Assembly: GCA_947095535.1 (NCBI GenBank)
Contig: OX352773.1
Span: forward strand, 86,648,670-86,712,669
Origin: Poecilobothrus nobilitatus
Taxonomy: Eukaryota > Arthropoda > Insecta > Diptera > Dolichopodidae
Reading direction: 5' to 3'
Length of the DNA: 64,000 bases
In this document: piece by piece, positions 33,839-45,682 of the stretch
How positions within the stretch are numbered: position 1 is the first letter of the stretch
How the letters are laid out: every line of letters begins with the position of its first letter
Notes under the pieces: generated by a model
Databases searched by the model: none
What the model was told of the DNA's origin: nothing
Seen by the model: the letters and a program-made list of their open reading frames with translations, nothing else
Made by a program: the position numbers and the translations under genes

Positions 33839-36242
33839 TATATAATATAATTTTATATGTATTTTATTATTCTATTCAAGATTGCAAGTTACAATTTGAA
33901 AAATTATTGAATGAGTTTATAAAATAAAGCTTATAAGTAGTTGTTAGGCAACAGATTTCGTTTTATAATCTTACTTAACTGAAAATATTTATTAACGTTA
34001 TTTTCATGTTAAGTAAATTAAAAAGTTCGGTATTATTGAATAGATTATTAAAAATAGTACTTTTAATAGTTAATATTTATTATAAATTGACTAAATTAAT
34101 TGAATTCAAACACTAATTAATAAATAACGGTCAGATTTTTAAATTTATGCAAAAATCAATAAATACTTATAAAGTATAATTTTAAAAAAAAATGTATAAT
34201 GTTTGAACGGATCTCTATTTAATTCATAAATTATTGTTATTACTTTTAAATATATTCATTTAAAAGTAATTAAATTAAAAGTAAAATATCAATAAAATAA
34301 ATTATAATGCTCATAACTTTATATCCGTATTTGAATAAACCAAAAAAAATATATATATAAGTATATGTATACATATATAAAAACAAAAGTAGCAACTTTC
34401 AATAAAACTAAATATTTGTTCCATAAAATTTTTATAACAAATTTTATTTATGTATATATTTAAAATTCTTGTTTTATTTTACGACAGAGTGATTCATTAA
34501 ATTTTTTGATTTTAACAGCTTGGCGACATTATAATAATCTTACTCTAACATAATATGCTTCCTTAGAATAATTTCATAGTTTCAACTAAGCATTTTAACT
34601 TTTAAAATAAATTTTTAATTTTACTAACAAACAGTGATAGATGATACTTCAAGGCGGATGGATGATATTGATGTGTCATTTTGTCCGGAATGGTGATATG
34701 TTTACTCGGAAAGTCGAAAAACTTCAACAATGTGATCAAAAGTCTAGCATCATACAAATAGTTTTATTATATGATCGGGTATTAAAAAATAATCCTTAAT
34801 AGCTTAGATCACTTTTAAGAAAACAGCAGGACGTAATAGTACTTAACAAGTTAGAAATATGTACAATAACAAGTTACAAATACAGGAACTTTCAAAGGAG
34901 CGCCATCTTTTGTAAAAAAAAATACTTTATACCAAAATTTTATATTTAAAAAGAAATTTGTTAAAATAAAGCCTGTAATTGCGGATTTAAACAAAAATAA
35001 TCGATCATATCTAATCGACGAATTAAAAGTAAAATATACATGGTACGAACAGAGATTTATTTTGTTTTAATGTTAAAAATTCTTTAAGATAATGACTACT
35101 AAAAATAATTTTCTGTAAAATGGTTATACTTACTTCTATATTTCTAAAATATTATGTATAAAATTCGAACGTTAAAAATAAAGTTTTAAATAAATAGGAC
35201 TTAAATAATTATCTCATAATAATTCGATTCTTGAAATACAATGAGAAGATCAAAATATAAAAAGTTTTTATCAAATTAAAATTAAAAACGTATCTTATTT
35301 TTGTGTTGTTAACTTTAGATTAATTCCATTGATCATACGGACCATAATTTTATTTTCTCTTATTTGATGAAAATAAGATAAAATAAGAAAAAATGGAAAA
35401 ATGTTTAGTTACTTAAATCAATTTTTATTAAAAGCTTAAAATATGTTACAAGTAAGTGTGTAAATAAAAAAAAAGATTTGTACGAATATGATGGCAAAGT
35501 TGATTTTAAATAAACGTAAGTAAACATAGGTGTGATGCAATAATTGAAATGTATAATTTACTTATAAACAAATAAATTACTCACGAAGATAATAAAAATA
35601 AAAAGATAAAAAAAAACGTTAATAAATAGGTTTTTAAATATACATAAATATAATGTACGTATATATAGAATATTTAAATTTATCTCTTAAAATATTTTTC
35701 TAAAATAAAAATGTACCTATATAATTAATTACAAATTTATGAAAAAAATAAAAAAAATAAATAAATAAGTAACAGTTTTAATTGATTTTCATGGTTTAAG
35801 CTAAATCAAGGTAATTAGCTTTAGGTTAAAATAAAATTATATTTATAAAATAATTGGAAAGTTAAATTATATTGTATTGTATTATCTAATTATTAGAACA
35901 GATCATAAAGCTAATAAGTAAGTATAAAAGTTATATATTTAAATTATACATTTAATTAATAAAAGATCTTACAAATATTGTCGATAAATTATCAAGTATA
36001 TATTTAAGAAAGTGAAATTCAGGTGAGGTAATAAGAATTTATATAAAAAATATATATACTATATAATTAATGAGAAAATTGATCTTATTTTATGCTAAAA
36101 CGAATTAAATAATTAGTTTCCACTCTTCATTGCGAATTATAGCAATATGATTTGAATCATGGTGCAGAAACAACAATTTTGAATTAAATATTAGTACTTA
36201 AATGCTTAGTTAAAAGCTTGTCAAGGTTACAAGCTAACTGAA
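33839..36242. other. AT-rich DNA, no gene seen
   Basis: Mostly low-complexity sequence. A slightly less AT-rich stretch at 34640-34870 (GGCGGATGGATGATATTGAT) reads partly open, but I cannot assign it. Confidence 0.5.
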
Positions 36243-36405
36243 ACAAGACAGAATGTAAACCAACGGTTTTTAAAAGCATACATTTCCAAAATATAATATA
36301 AACTGTTTACAATTGTGACTCCGTACCATAATTTGAAAATTTTTTATAATAAGAAAAAATGTGAAAATCAGACTTTTTTGGAATTTTGAAGAGCTCCGTC
36401 CGCCT
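36243..36405 (-). repeat. dispersed repeat family A, copy 6 (truncated)
   Basis: This begins ACAAGACAGAATGTAAACCA, ACGGTTTTTAAAAGCATACA and TTTCCAAAA and continues for about 160 bases, ending where the 27-bp GC-rich repeat begins. Only one terminus of the family is present. Confidence 0.8.
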
Positions 36406-36446
36406 TCGGAGGATCAAACCTCCGTTACGCCTTCGGAGGATCAAAC
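36396..36446 (+). repeat. 27-bp tandem repeat, two units, self-complementary
   Basis: CGCCTTCGGAGGATCAAAC occurs at 36401 and 36428. Each unit contains TCCG or ACGCCTTCGGA, a short stem with a CTT-type loop. The GC content is well above background. Confidence 0.75.
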
Positions 36447-36689
36447 TATTAAAAGAACTGATTCTATTTCTGATTTAGAGTAATCCTTGATATTGAGTTA
36501 GATTCCAAGAGTCAATATAATTTCATAATTATAAAAGTTAACTGAACTCTAGGTTTTTTTATGCGTCAAAAGTATTCTCTGAATCACGAAATATCACTTA
36601 ATTACTTGTGTAACATCTATTATTAAATATTCAAGTCAAGTATAGTCTCAATATCGTAATATAAACACTTTACATATTGAATCAGTTCA

Positions 36690-37060
36690 AAATAAATATC
36701 TTCCTTTCTTGCTTGAGCTGATGCGACGTACGACCTTTCGCTGTATTTGACGATAGACTTTCTTTAATCAATTTGAAGTTCCTCCAGTCACGGCATCTAG
36801 TAGCTGACATTACATTTGCTCAGCAAGATACTAGCGGTGATATTAAACCCTTTGCAATTTGCGAATAAATGAGGTCTAGAGAAAACTCCATCAATATGGG
36901 ATCTATCGTGGTTTATAGTATGTTACATTACTCTACAGACTGCGGCAAATTCGACCCTATTTCACGTAAGTTAAGAGAGATTAGTTTATAATCTGAGCTA
37001 CTTTGACACTATACTAAAGTTTAATTAAAACTGAAAACGAGACTTAACGCTAGCGTGACC
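36690..37060 (+). mobile_element. CR1-like LINE tail (post-RT region)
   Basis: The plus strand reads LELMRRTTFRCI then, from 36746, FDDRLSLINLKFLQSRHLVA and DITFAQQDTSGDI, with one TAA, then RENSINMGSIVVYSMLHYST and CGKFDPISRKL. This matches the 'Y..RL..L.L..L..RR...D..F..K...G.I' block that closes CR1/Jockey-type ORF2. It is probably the same class as the element at 2245-4600, which has the upstream blocks. The copy is 5'-truncated and carries stops. Confidence 0.6.
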
Positions 37061-40000
37061 AATTCTTTAAGTCTGCATGATTCATTTCGCATTGTAATTT
37101 AACTGCGATGATAGATTCGATTGATTTTTAATTAAGATTTTAGATTATAATTAGATTAGTTAGTTATAATTCTAACATAACTAACATTAATAAATAGTTA
37201 AGTATAGTAACTAACATTAGAATAATTATTCAATTTAATTCCATTTTTTAACATGAAGATGATAACTAAATACTTATTTAATAAACATTATCAATGTATT
37301 AAATAAATTTTACAAATTATCTGCTAGAAAAATACAACTAAAATTTATATCACTTCTGCTCAAGTCATTATTTATATATAAATTGATTAATACAATTAAT
37401 TAAAATACAAATAAATAACAGTATGCATTTACTGACTGTAATTATTAGAAAGTTGTTTTAGTGCTTCTTTACTAAGTAGATACTTAATTACTTTTTTTTT
37501 AAATATATTTCATAACTTATAAAATAATAAAAAAAGAAATTTCTAACGTTATTACAATCATTAACGATACCATTTTTACTAATTATTAGGTAGGTAAATG
37601 ATTATGTAAACAAGTAAATAAGTACTAAGTATATGTTTATAAATGTACTTACTTATAAAATATTATTTTTATAATTAAGTTAGAATAATTTCTTATTTTA
37701 ATAACAAACAGGCAAACAGCTATAGATTTAAATCAAAAACTAACTTATAAGAGTACAAATTATAAATTCTTGACGGATTGATTCTAAATTAAAAAAAAAA
37801 AATGCAAAAAAAAAAAACAATTATCAAAATGAAAAACAATACAAAAGTAAAAGAGATAAAGAAAAATAATCGTAACCAAATAATTATAATAAGGATGTAT
37901 GTTTAAGCAATATTAAATTTCTTAATCAACAAAATAAATTTGCTTTATTGTACACTAACTTTTTAACAAAGTTTTTTACCAGACTCTAGATTCAGGAGAA
38001 TAAGACAACTAAAAGAAAGTCGTTTAGAAGTAAAAAGCCGTTAACTAACAAAAGAATTAGATATATAAGAAAAGTCATTCTATCGAATAAATAATATGAA
38101 ATCATAAAGAAATTATCTGACTTTCAATAATTATGCAATTTTTTTACTATTGTATGTTCAAGAAAAATTTAAACCATCTAAAAACCTCTCTATCAATTTA
38201 TACAAGCTCATGAACTGAAATCTAACGTTCTATTTATACTTACCTATTTCCTTTTAAATAATAATTTAAAACTTCTGTAACATTTATAAAAGGGAAACAA
38301 TTAAAATATTCTTAAATAAAATATGTATGTATTTTACATGTTAAAATTAAAACCTTAACAATTTAAATACATTTTATTAAATACGCATTTTCTTTTTCGT
38401 CTCATTTACATACATACATCTAAGAATCTAAGGATTCATTTTAAAAATATTTGTATCATTGATAATTAATTGTATCTTTATTTTTGCAATATCTATTTTT
38501 ATTAGACCATTTTTTGTATTTTTACAGATTCTTTTACATGCAAAAATTTAATAATAAGAAATATTTTAAAAACTTCAATCTTAAATTAAAGCATGTACAT
38601 AATATATTATAGTTTAGTATTATTTTTTAATAGAAAAAAAAAATTGATTTAAAATAATAATATTTATTGTTTGTTCTAATGATATTCTATTATTTACGTC
38701 CTGTTTTATATTACGTCCTGATATTCTATTATTTTTATACGTTTTCCCCTACTTAAAAAAAAAAAAATAGCAGCAATAGCAAATCAACAACTACAACTCT
38801 ACAACCATTCATAAAAAAATTATTTTGACGTCTATCCCCATACTAAAAAAAAATTAAAAGGGATGGATGTTTATGTTAATTCTTTTATATTAATACATTT
38901 ATTCTTTATTCTTTAAAGTCTTATTTTTTAATTTAATTTTTTTTTTTTGGAGATTCTTTTTTTAAATTAAATTCTTTGTTACCTACTTATTTTATTTGTG
39001 ATTAGAAATAAACCAGTGTCAGATCTAAAATCAAACAAGTATGTATTATAATTTTTTTATATTTTTGTTATGAATCTATTATAAAAAAGGGAAACTTTAT
39101 CATTTAAATTTGAAAACAGGAAATGTTTGAGTTTTTTTTTTCGCATTTTTAATCAAAAAAAATTCCAAAAATTATAAAATAACAACAAAACAATCTACTT
39201 ACCAAAACTTTTATTAATTTATAAATGAATTTTAATATTTGAAACTCCATTAAAAAATAAACAACCAAACAAAATTTATGCTCTTAAAGGTGATCATCAT
39301 TTTATGCAAATTTTCATTGTTCCTCTCTTTAAATTTATACAAAAAAAAAAAAATAACAAAAATAGAAAAGAATAGGTTTCTAACGAATTGTGATTTTTTT
39401 CCAAAATAAAAACACAATTAAATTTTTTTTTGTTTTTTAAATACAGGTATTTACTTTGAACTTTTTTTTTTAATTATTCTTGAATTTAAATAAATATTTT
39501 GTGGCACTTCTTTTTCACTTTCTTCTCTTGTCTTGAGTATTTTTAATTTTTTAATAGATTTTTCTTAATTTAATAATTAAGAAAAAATTAGTTTAATAAA
39601 TGAATACAAAAATTTAAAATACACGACTTTTTCATTAAATATTTTCAATTTAATTAAATGCATATAGATTATAGAACAAACATAATAAAATAACATTGCA
39701 AAAAAATTAAAAAAGTATTAAAACACAAAAACAAAACATAAAATTCAAAGAAAAAAAACAGGAATTTGACGATTTGGTTACATTTTTTAGAAAATGACAG
39801 TTACAAAGTGACAGTTGTCAAATAAAAATTTGACGCTCATTATAACTGTAAGAGACGCTTTGTCCATTGTCTTCAACATGTAGGGATGTGCACGTAGGAA
39901 ATGTATTCCGTTTAAAAAGTAGGAAATTTACTGTTTCAATTAAAATATTTAAGATTATTTTAACGGTAAGAATGTATAATAATTATTTGTTAATTTTTGA

Positions 40001-40374
40001 TTAAAATTAGTGATATATTTTACATAATCATTTTCTAACTGATTAGAGTAAACAAAATTGTTTTATGTTTAATGTGAAAATAAATAAAAATTATGATTTT
40101 AATGTGAATTCCCCACACGCACTCTTATTATTAAAAAATATCTGATGCAAATTATCACAGATGTAAAACAGTGTATATCGAATATGAAAAATTTACATAG
40201 AATGAAATACGAAGGATTTCATTTTGTTATTAGGCATATTATTTTAGTTCATTATGCTAAATAGGAATATTTATATTTTTGGAGTTTTACTAAAATTGTT
40301 TTCATCGATTCGGAATATTTATATAAGGATTTAAATTGTAAATAATTTTTAAAATAAAATTATCAGGGATTGCA
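37061..40374. other. AT-rich DNA, no gene seen
   Basis: Long low-complexity region. Near 39790-39835 a cluster of TGACAG/TTGTCA/TTTGAC words (TGACAGTTGTCAAA) may be a regulatory palindrome, but no gene starts there. Confidence 0.55.
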
Positions 40375-40452
40375 ACTGGACGGATTCATTGTTCCCTTAC
40401 CGTCTGACTGACTGACACTAACAAGGGCGAATTCTTGGTTTCTTTGGAAGAA
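40375..40452 (+). repeat. dispersed repeat family H, short copy
   Basis: GACGGATTCATTGTTCCCTT matches the 5' end, and CTGACACTAACAAGG plus TTCTTGGTTTCTTTGGAAGA match the 3' end of the repeat at 44463. The middle ~130 bases are deleted here. Confidence 0.7.
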
Positions 40453-41440
40453 AAAAAAAACAAAATTGTTTTTATCTGTAAAAAATAAAAGAATTAAAAA
40501 AAATATTATATAAGATTTTTTTTTTGTATTATTCCATTTTCTTTAATAATAAATAAAGTTTTAAAATAATTTTTTTTTTTTTTTTTAGCAAAAATATAAG
40601 ATTTTGTAATACAATTATTAAAAAAATTAGTTTTAAATTTTTTATAATTAAGAATAAATGTAATTTTTGAAAAAACCTAGTATAATAATAATTTATGTAC
40701 CTATAAAGTTATGAACAATATACATAACATATACATTTTATATGCTGATTTTAATATTTTTTATTAATAATTGTAATATTTATTATTACATTACATTTTT
40801 CATGTAAAATAATTTTAATCAAAACAAAACAAAATTGTATTTTTAAGTTTACTTGTTTTAAACTTTGTGAAAAATTCTATTTTCAAAAAAAAAGATTATA
40901 ATTATTAGAGCTTAACAATTAAGTATGCTAAACGTTCTATAATTATTAGTAAATTTTTAAAATGAACTAAATCTATTCAGATTTCCAGTTAAATATCATA
41001 AATTAAAATTTATAAAAATAGTAAAAATGCATTGAAAAAGTATTGATATATATTTTGATTTTTAATAAATTACTGGTCAGTTGTTCTTTTTTTGTGCAAG
41101 ATTTTCAGTTTTGGAAGTTTAATTTTTTAATTTGTATAAATTAGGTAGATTTATTTTTATTATGATATACTCATATACTTTAGGTAGTTTAGTTGTTCGT
41201 TTGATGCTTTATTTTTGTTTTCTATTTTTACAATTATTTGTAATATTTATTTAATTTTATTTTGAAAATCATGATAATATTATGGATTGTATATGCTTTT
41301 ATGCTCAATAAGTTACAAAATAAAAATTTTTGTTTTATAAATATACGTTCAAAATATAAATTGTAGTTGTTATTCTTCAGCCTCTTATTTTTTTTTAATA
41401 TTATGAAACTTTTTTTTTTATACTTTAAAAATTTTTATAG
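40453..41440. other. AT-rich DNA downstream of the 41.6-kb gene
   Basis: Low-complexity sequence that probably includes the 3' flank of the gene at 41602-42477. No other feature is seen. Confidence 0.5.
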
Positions 41441-41446
41441 TTTATT
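41441..41446 (-). terminator. candidate polyadenylation signal AATAAA
   Basis: On the minus strand AATAAA lies about 155 bases past the stop of the Asn/His-rich gene, followed by A/T-rich DNA. In sequence this AT-rich the hexamer is common, so the assignment is tentative; another candidate lies near 41246. Confidence 0.35.
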
Positions 41447-41601
41447 TTTAATTTTTTCTTTAACAATTTGTTTTTTTTTTTTTTTTGTATATTGAACAAT
41501 GAATGAATGACGATTTGAACAAAAATGAATATTCGAATTTTAATTTTTTTTTGTTTCTAAAATAGAAAACCCAAAATTAATTAAAAAAATTTCAAAAATT
41601 T

Positions 41602-42477
41602 CTAAATTTTGTTACTAATACTAGTTCTTTTACTACGTTCCAAATGTAATTCAAATAATAATTTATTCTTATTATAATAATATGGATTTTCAATTTGATT
41701 CAATTCCGGATTATAGGTACTATTATTTTCAATTTCAATATGACTAGATGGTAAATGATGATGATGATGAACTAAATTACCATTCTGTTCATGATGATTA
41801 AGATGCTGATGTTGAATTTGATGATGATGATTATTATGACCATTATGTAGATCATGATGATTTCCATTGTGAGTATTAATACCACCATTCATATAATTGT
41901 TAGAATGATGTGCTTGTTGCTGCAATGCTGACATTAATTCAATATTATTATGGTCATGTTGCTGTTGATTAGAATCTACATTATAATTATTATTGTTATT
42001 ATTATTTATATGGAGCATATTAATTCGTTTTGATAATGGCATATGATCTTCTCCATTCCCATCTTCTTCTCTGGAACGTTTTCTAAAAGTTCAAAAAAAA
42101 TTAATATTTGATTTTTTTTTTTTTTTGGAATTTGTCATCATATTTGTAATTATGAAACTTATGGAATTTATGTAAAAATTAAAAAATAGTGAATTTCTAC
42201 CATTTTTAAAATATTATACAAGTCGACTTGTAATAACACGCATTAGAAAAGGTGAGTGAAGAATGAAAATGTATGTATGAGAACAAAGATTTTTTTGAGA
42301 ATTATATAATATTAATATTATACTGATGATGTCAGCTTTCAAATAAAATTTTTTGATTACAAAAAATTACTTAACTATTGATGTAACAAAATATTAAAAC
42401 TATAAAAAGGAATTATTTTTCGAATGTCGAAATTGTAATTAAAAAAATTCTTACCTATTACTAATAGATGCAGTCAT
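41602..42477 (-). CDS. two-exon gene, Asn/His/Gln-rich nuclear-type protein (167 aa)
   Basis: Exon 1 (42477-42455) is ATG plus 20 bases (MTASISN and two bases of Arg), in an AAAA-ATG context, ending at GTAAGAA. A 372-base intron ends TTTTGAACTTTTAG, and exon 2 (42082-41602) continues in phase to a TAG. The N-terminus NRKRSREEDGNGEDHMPLSK has a basic, nuclear-localisation-like motif followed by an acidic patch. The middle (about residues 30-135) is Asn, His and Gln repeats, likely disordered. The end, NPYYYNKNKLLFELHLERSK from residue 140, looks like a conserved amphipathic helix. Local GC and codon use differ clearly from the surroundings, and the splice phase agrees. The basic start plus aromatic helical tail loosely recalls the FAM104/VCF group of nuclear VCP-binding proteins; I do not assert homology. 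Function unknown. Confidence 0.8.
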
Positions 42478-43037
42478 TTTATAATCTTTTTTATTTAGTA
42501 AATTATAAAATTTCCATTAAATTTTTATTTAATGGATGGCTAGTAAATTTGTATTACTATGTATTACAAAAAAAAATCTAATGAATGAAGAATGTTTACA
42601 AAAATATCTTTTATTCAAATATTTCATTAAATCACCTTGGCTGCTTGTTAAATCTAATCTTTACATTTTACAAGCACAGCTGATTGAAATCTGAAATCTG
42701 AATTCTGTTCTGATTTGGAAATGTAAATTAATATTTAATTGTCATCTTTTTGATTAAATGACGCTTTGCTTATATGATATCAGAGCGTCTTCAAAATTTA
42801 AATGCCAAAAAAATGTTTTTTGTTTTTATTAATACCCAAGCGGTGATTTTATGTACTAAGATAATATGTGAAAATTACAAGTTAGCAATAAATTTTAAGT
42901 GTTGTTGCAAAGAAAGTATTTTTTTTAAATAAAAATTTAAACAATATTATTTATTTTGCAACAAAATTACAGAGCATTTTCTAAGTGAATTTATTTTATG
43001 CTTACATTTAGATTAATTCTTTTATTTTTTTAATAAT
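42478..43037. other. 5' flank of the Asn/His-rich gene
   Basis: This presumably holds the 5' UTR and promoter of the minus-strand gene. An imperfect inverted repeat (GGCTGCTTGT and ACAAGCACAGC, about 42640-42690) and a CAGCTG E-box lie 160-210 bases upstream of its ATG. No clear TATA box can be singled out. Confidence 0.4.
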
Positions 43038-43045
43038 ATTAGTAG

Positions 43046-43238
43046 GGGCCTCGGCGACAATAGTGGGTAAGAGTGTATGAAATACATACGCTGTAAACAC
43101 CGAACAAGTGTGGGTTCAAATCTCACACCCACACACGTCGTAAGAAGAGTTATTCCCCCTTACAACATTTACAGCCACGCCTAAACAGGAAAGGCTGTGT
43201 AATACATTTATGTGGCAGAGAAATGCATTAAAAAAAAA
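43046..43238 (+). repeat. tRNA-derived SINE, copy 2, with target duplication
   Basis: This starts GGGCCTCGG and has the B box GGTTCAAATCT at 43113-43123. It then carries GTCGTAAGAAGAGTTATTCC and CCCTTAC, ACAGCCACGCC, GGCTGTGTAA and TTTATGTGGCAGAGAAATG, and ends in an A-run. ATTAGTAG directly precedes (43038-43045) and follows it (43239-43246), a target-site duplication of eight bases. The SINE sits just before the I-like LINE fragment. The A box is more degenerate than in copy 1. Confidence 0.92.
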
Positions 43239-43249
43239 ATTAGTAGTAA

Positions 43250-44065
43250 TACAAACTATTGTGAAAATAAATCTTGATTGTATCGCAGACGTTGACAGCG
43301 TCTTTAACAACGTTAAAATCGAAAAACTAATAAGTAAACTGAGTTACGGAAAGTCATGGAACGAATCTATGTTAGAAAAAAGGATGGCAATGTCTTCATT
43401 TGGTGCATTTATAAAAAGCAGAGTAATTTCTAGGAGCACTCCACAAGCAGGAATCCTACAATCACTTATGCGGTTGCTAGAAACGAACGATCTTCTATGG
43501 AAGTTAAAATGTAAGGATGTGAGAGTAATATGCCACGCAGACGACTTTGTTATTACTGGTAACAGAAAAAGATTTAAACAACACAACGGTCAAAATGCAA
43601 ACGAAAATAAGAATAGCAACTAAAGGGACATTAGAGAACGGTCTATAATTAAACGCCGACAAAAATAAATGCATATATGTATTTATTCATATATGTATGT
43701 CTTCAATAGAAAAAGAGAGATAAGATAAGATACTCCTAAACACCGAATAGAGATAACATCTAAGCAGAATTTGGAAAAAGCGTAAACTATCTAGGAGTTT
43801 ACCTTGACAAGTTATTATCTATGACTCTATGGGGTTGCAGAAATGCAGTAGGAAAACCTGCAACTTATCGCAAAAAATGCTATACTGGATAACATACGAA
43901 TTTTTGGTTTGGTGGACATCCGCTAAAAAGAACAGATTTATAACCCTCTAACGTCAATATAGTGTCAGTGTTGCGTAGCAATAACTGGTTCAACCAGAAC
44001 TAAAAAATTGAACAATCGATGCGGCTGTTATATAGGAACAGCTGATAGGAAACGCTGCCAAACTG
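43250..44065 (+). mobile_element. I-like LINE fragment, reverse transcriptase core to thumb
   Basis: The plus strand carries NLDCIADVDSVFNNVKIEKL, the usual 'FIDIEGAFNNV', then SRSTPQAGILQSLMR (normally RGTPQGGVLSPLLW) and VRVICHADDFVITGN, where the catalytic YADD reads HADD. After a frameshift 43790-43960 gives KSVNYLGVYLDKLLSMTLWG and LVWW, the usual 'VKYLGV.LD..L' and VWW motifs. Stops, shifts and lost motif residues (GTPQGG to STPQAG) show it is defunct. The RNase H and zinc-finger parts are missing; similar tails occur at 14.9, 49.6 and 58.8 kb. Confidence 0.8.
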
Positions 44066-44084
44066 ACACTGTTATCTGACTCAT

Positions 44085-44150
44085 GGTCAGTGGTTAAGCC
44101 GCCAACCTTTAAATCGGAGGGTCTTGGGTTTAAACCCCGGTAAGGTCATA
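44085..44150 (+). repeat. tRNA-like segment, possible second SINE head
   Basis: ATGGTCAGTGGTTAAG resembles an A-box/D-arm, and GGTTTAAACCCC, 35 bases on, resembles a B-box/T-arm. A CTTTAAA stretch lies between. It is not a functional tRNA, since no acceptor stem closes. (TAA)n microsatellites follow, with CAGCTGCTACAGTG repeated at about 44210 and 44355. It may be the head of a different tRNA-SINE, but there is only one copy here. Confidence 0.4.
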
Positions 44151-44462
44151 TAAATAAAAAATATGTAGTAACTTCATATCGTAATAATGTGTATAGTATA
44201 ACTAATAGTAATAATAATAACAGCTGCTACAGTGGAGCTATCGTTGGTTATATCATGCAGGAAGGTGTTATATACTACGGCACGTTATATTACATTGATG
44301 GCCCTGACTCTGTAGTAAAATAATAATAATATTAATAAGAATACTAATACCAATAATAATATAGCTGCTACAGTGACAGTGGGGGTTGCCTTCAATAATT
44401 ACCTCATGCATGTTGTAACTATTGTAACGGCTATAGTCACTGTTAGCAAAATAGTAATAATA

Positions 44463-44690
44463 GGCGGATTCATTGTTTCCTTACAGTCCCACTCCCAATT
44501 CAATGTTTCCGTATCCATTTCCTATCCCTACTCCTTAGCCAATATATACTGCGTTATCAAGTAAGGGTTTCATCCCATTATATTGGCTAAAACATGATTT
44601 GGGTTTAGTCAGTAAGAATCTGACACTACCAAGGAAACATTCTTGGTGTCTTTGGAAGATTCCCACCTCCCTTAGGGGGGGGGAAAAAAA
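44463..44690 (+). repeat. dispersed repeat family H, longest copy
   Basis: A ~220-bp GC-richer non-coding repeat: GCGGATTCATTGTTTCCTTA at the start, ATTGGCTAAAACATG and GTTTAGTCAGTAAGAATCTG in the middle, and TTCTTGGTGTCTTTGGAAGA near the end, followed by a run of nine G. Related segments are at 40375 (deleted middle) and 60466 (middle part inside a fold-back element). Its class is unknown; a LINE untranslated region or SINE body are both possible. Confidence 0.7.
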
Positions 44691-44719
44691 GTGCAATGCA
44701 TCCTCGTAGACAACCCTGA

Positions 44720-44905
44720 GAGAACGAGAAGGCAGTCAAATTTATTAAATCTGCACTAGTCAGACGTAGTGTGGTTTTAAAGTCAATAGGACTAATTCAT
44801 TCTACAGTGAAAGAAGCGATTGAACATCCGACTAAATGCAAGGAAAAAGTTGCGAGCTACAGAGCCCAGATTTCTTACATACGAAAGCATTCTGGAGCGA
44901 AGTAA
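44720..44905 (+). pseudogene. 61-codon open fragment, unrecognised, probably mobile-element derived
   Basis: An open stretch begins just after a TGA (44717-44719) and runs to TAA at 44903-44905. It includes KAVKFIKSALVRRSVVLKSI and GLIHSTVKEAIEHPTKCKE, a helical, charged, non-low-complexity sequence with balanced codons and no ATG. It lies right after repeat H and may be the beginning of a LINE ORF1-type frame or a host exon. I do not recognise the family. Confidence 0.35.
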
Positions 44906-45682
44906 ACATGATAATCGAGCACCTCATATAGTTGCACTGCAGTACGGCTCGCAGGATCTAGGTGTAAGGATTGTTGTCTATTCCGTCTATCCAAATTAAT
45001 TGTTAACTATCTCTATACATTTAATGCTAACACTTTATATGCTATATCACATGACATATAAAAAACATTTTATACCTTTACATTTTCTTTAAATACACTA
45101 GTTTTATCTAATGTAAGTATGTGTGCTTGAATCTAGGAAAAAAAGCTGCTTATAGCACTCACTGACATTAATTTCTTAACTTTTCGGTTATTCTATAAAA
45201 AATTATTTAAAAGACATTTTAATCATCAGTTTACTTTCGCGGACAAAACAAATCTATATAGTATATATGTATATACATAGATACGTACATATGTAACTAA
45301 GAAATAAATTTATAAAACTATGAGCTAAGTTAATAATAAATACTCTTCAATTCAGTATACCTTAAAACACTTTTAATTTAAGTATTTATAAGATAAAAGT
45401 TAGAAAAAAAAACATAAAACAAAATTTATTATAGAAATCTTTTTTAAATAAATTTTTTAAATGTTTCTTAAAATTTCAAGCTGAAAAATATCACACGTTC
45501 TATTTTATTGTTATATTTTATATTATACATACATACATACATTTACATATGTAGGTATGGTTGATTTATTTTTATTATTACTTAATTCAATGTTAGTTTT
45601 GCCTTAACATAAAAAATGTTCTTTATTATCAATTCACATAATATATCATTAGTCCTTACATTTTAATGGTTTGGCTATTTTT
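44906..45682. other. AT-rich DNA, no gene seen
   Basis: The first 100 bases are less AT-rich and may belong to the preceding fragment. The rest is low complexity with CATACATACATACAT near 45530. Confidence 0.5.

Noticed and set aside
39780..39840. Promoter built around TGACAG/TTGTCA words
   Set aside because: No gene start or coding segment follows on either strand, so it is recorded only as a note in the AT-rich region.
44570..44660. Hammerhead-ribozyme-like CTGA...GAAAC words in repeat H
   Set aside because: The core CTGATGA is missing and the stems do not pair in the required order.
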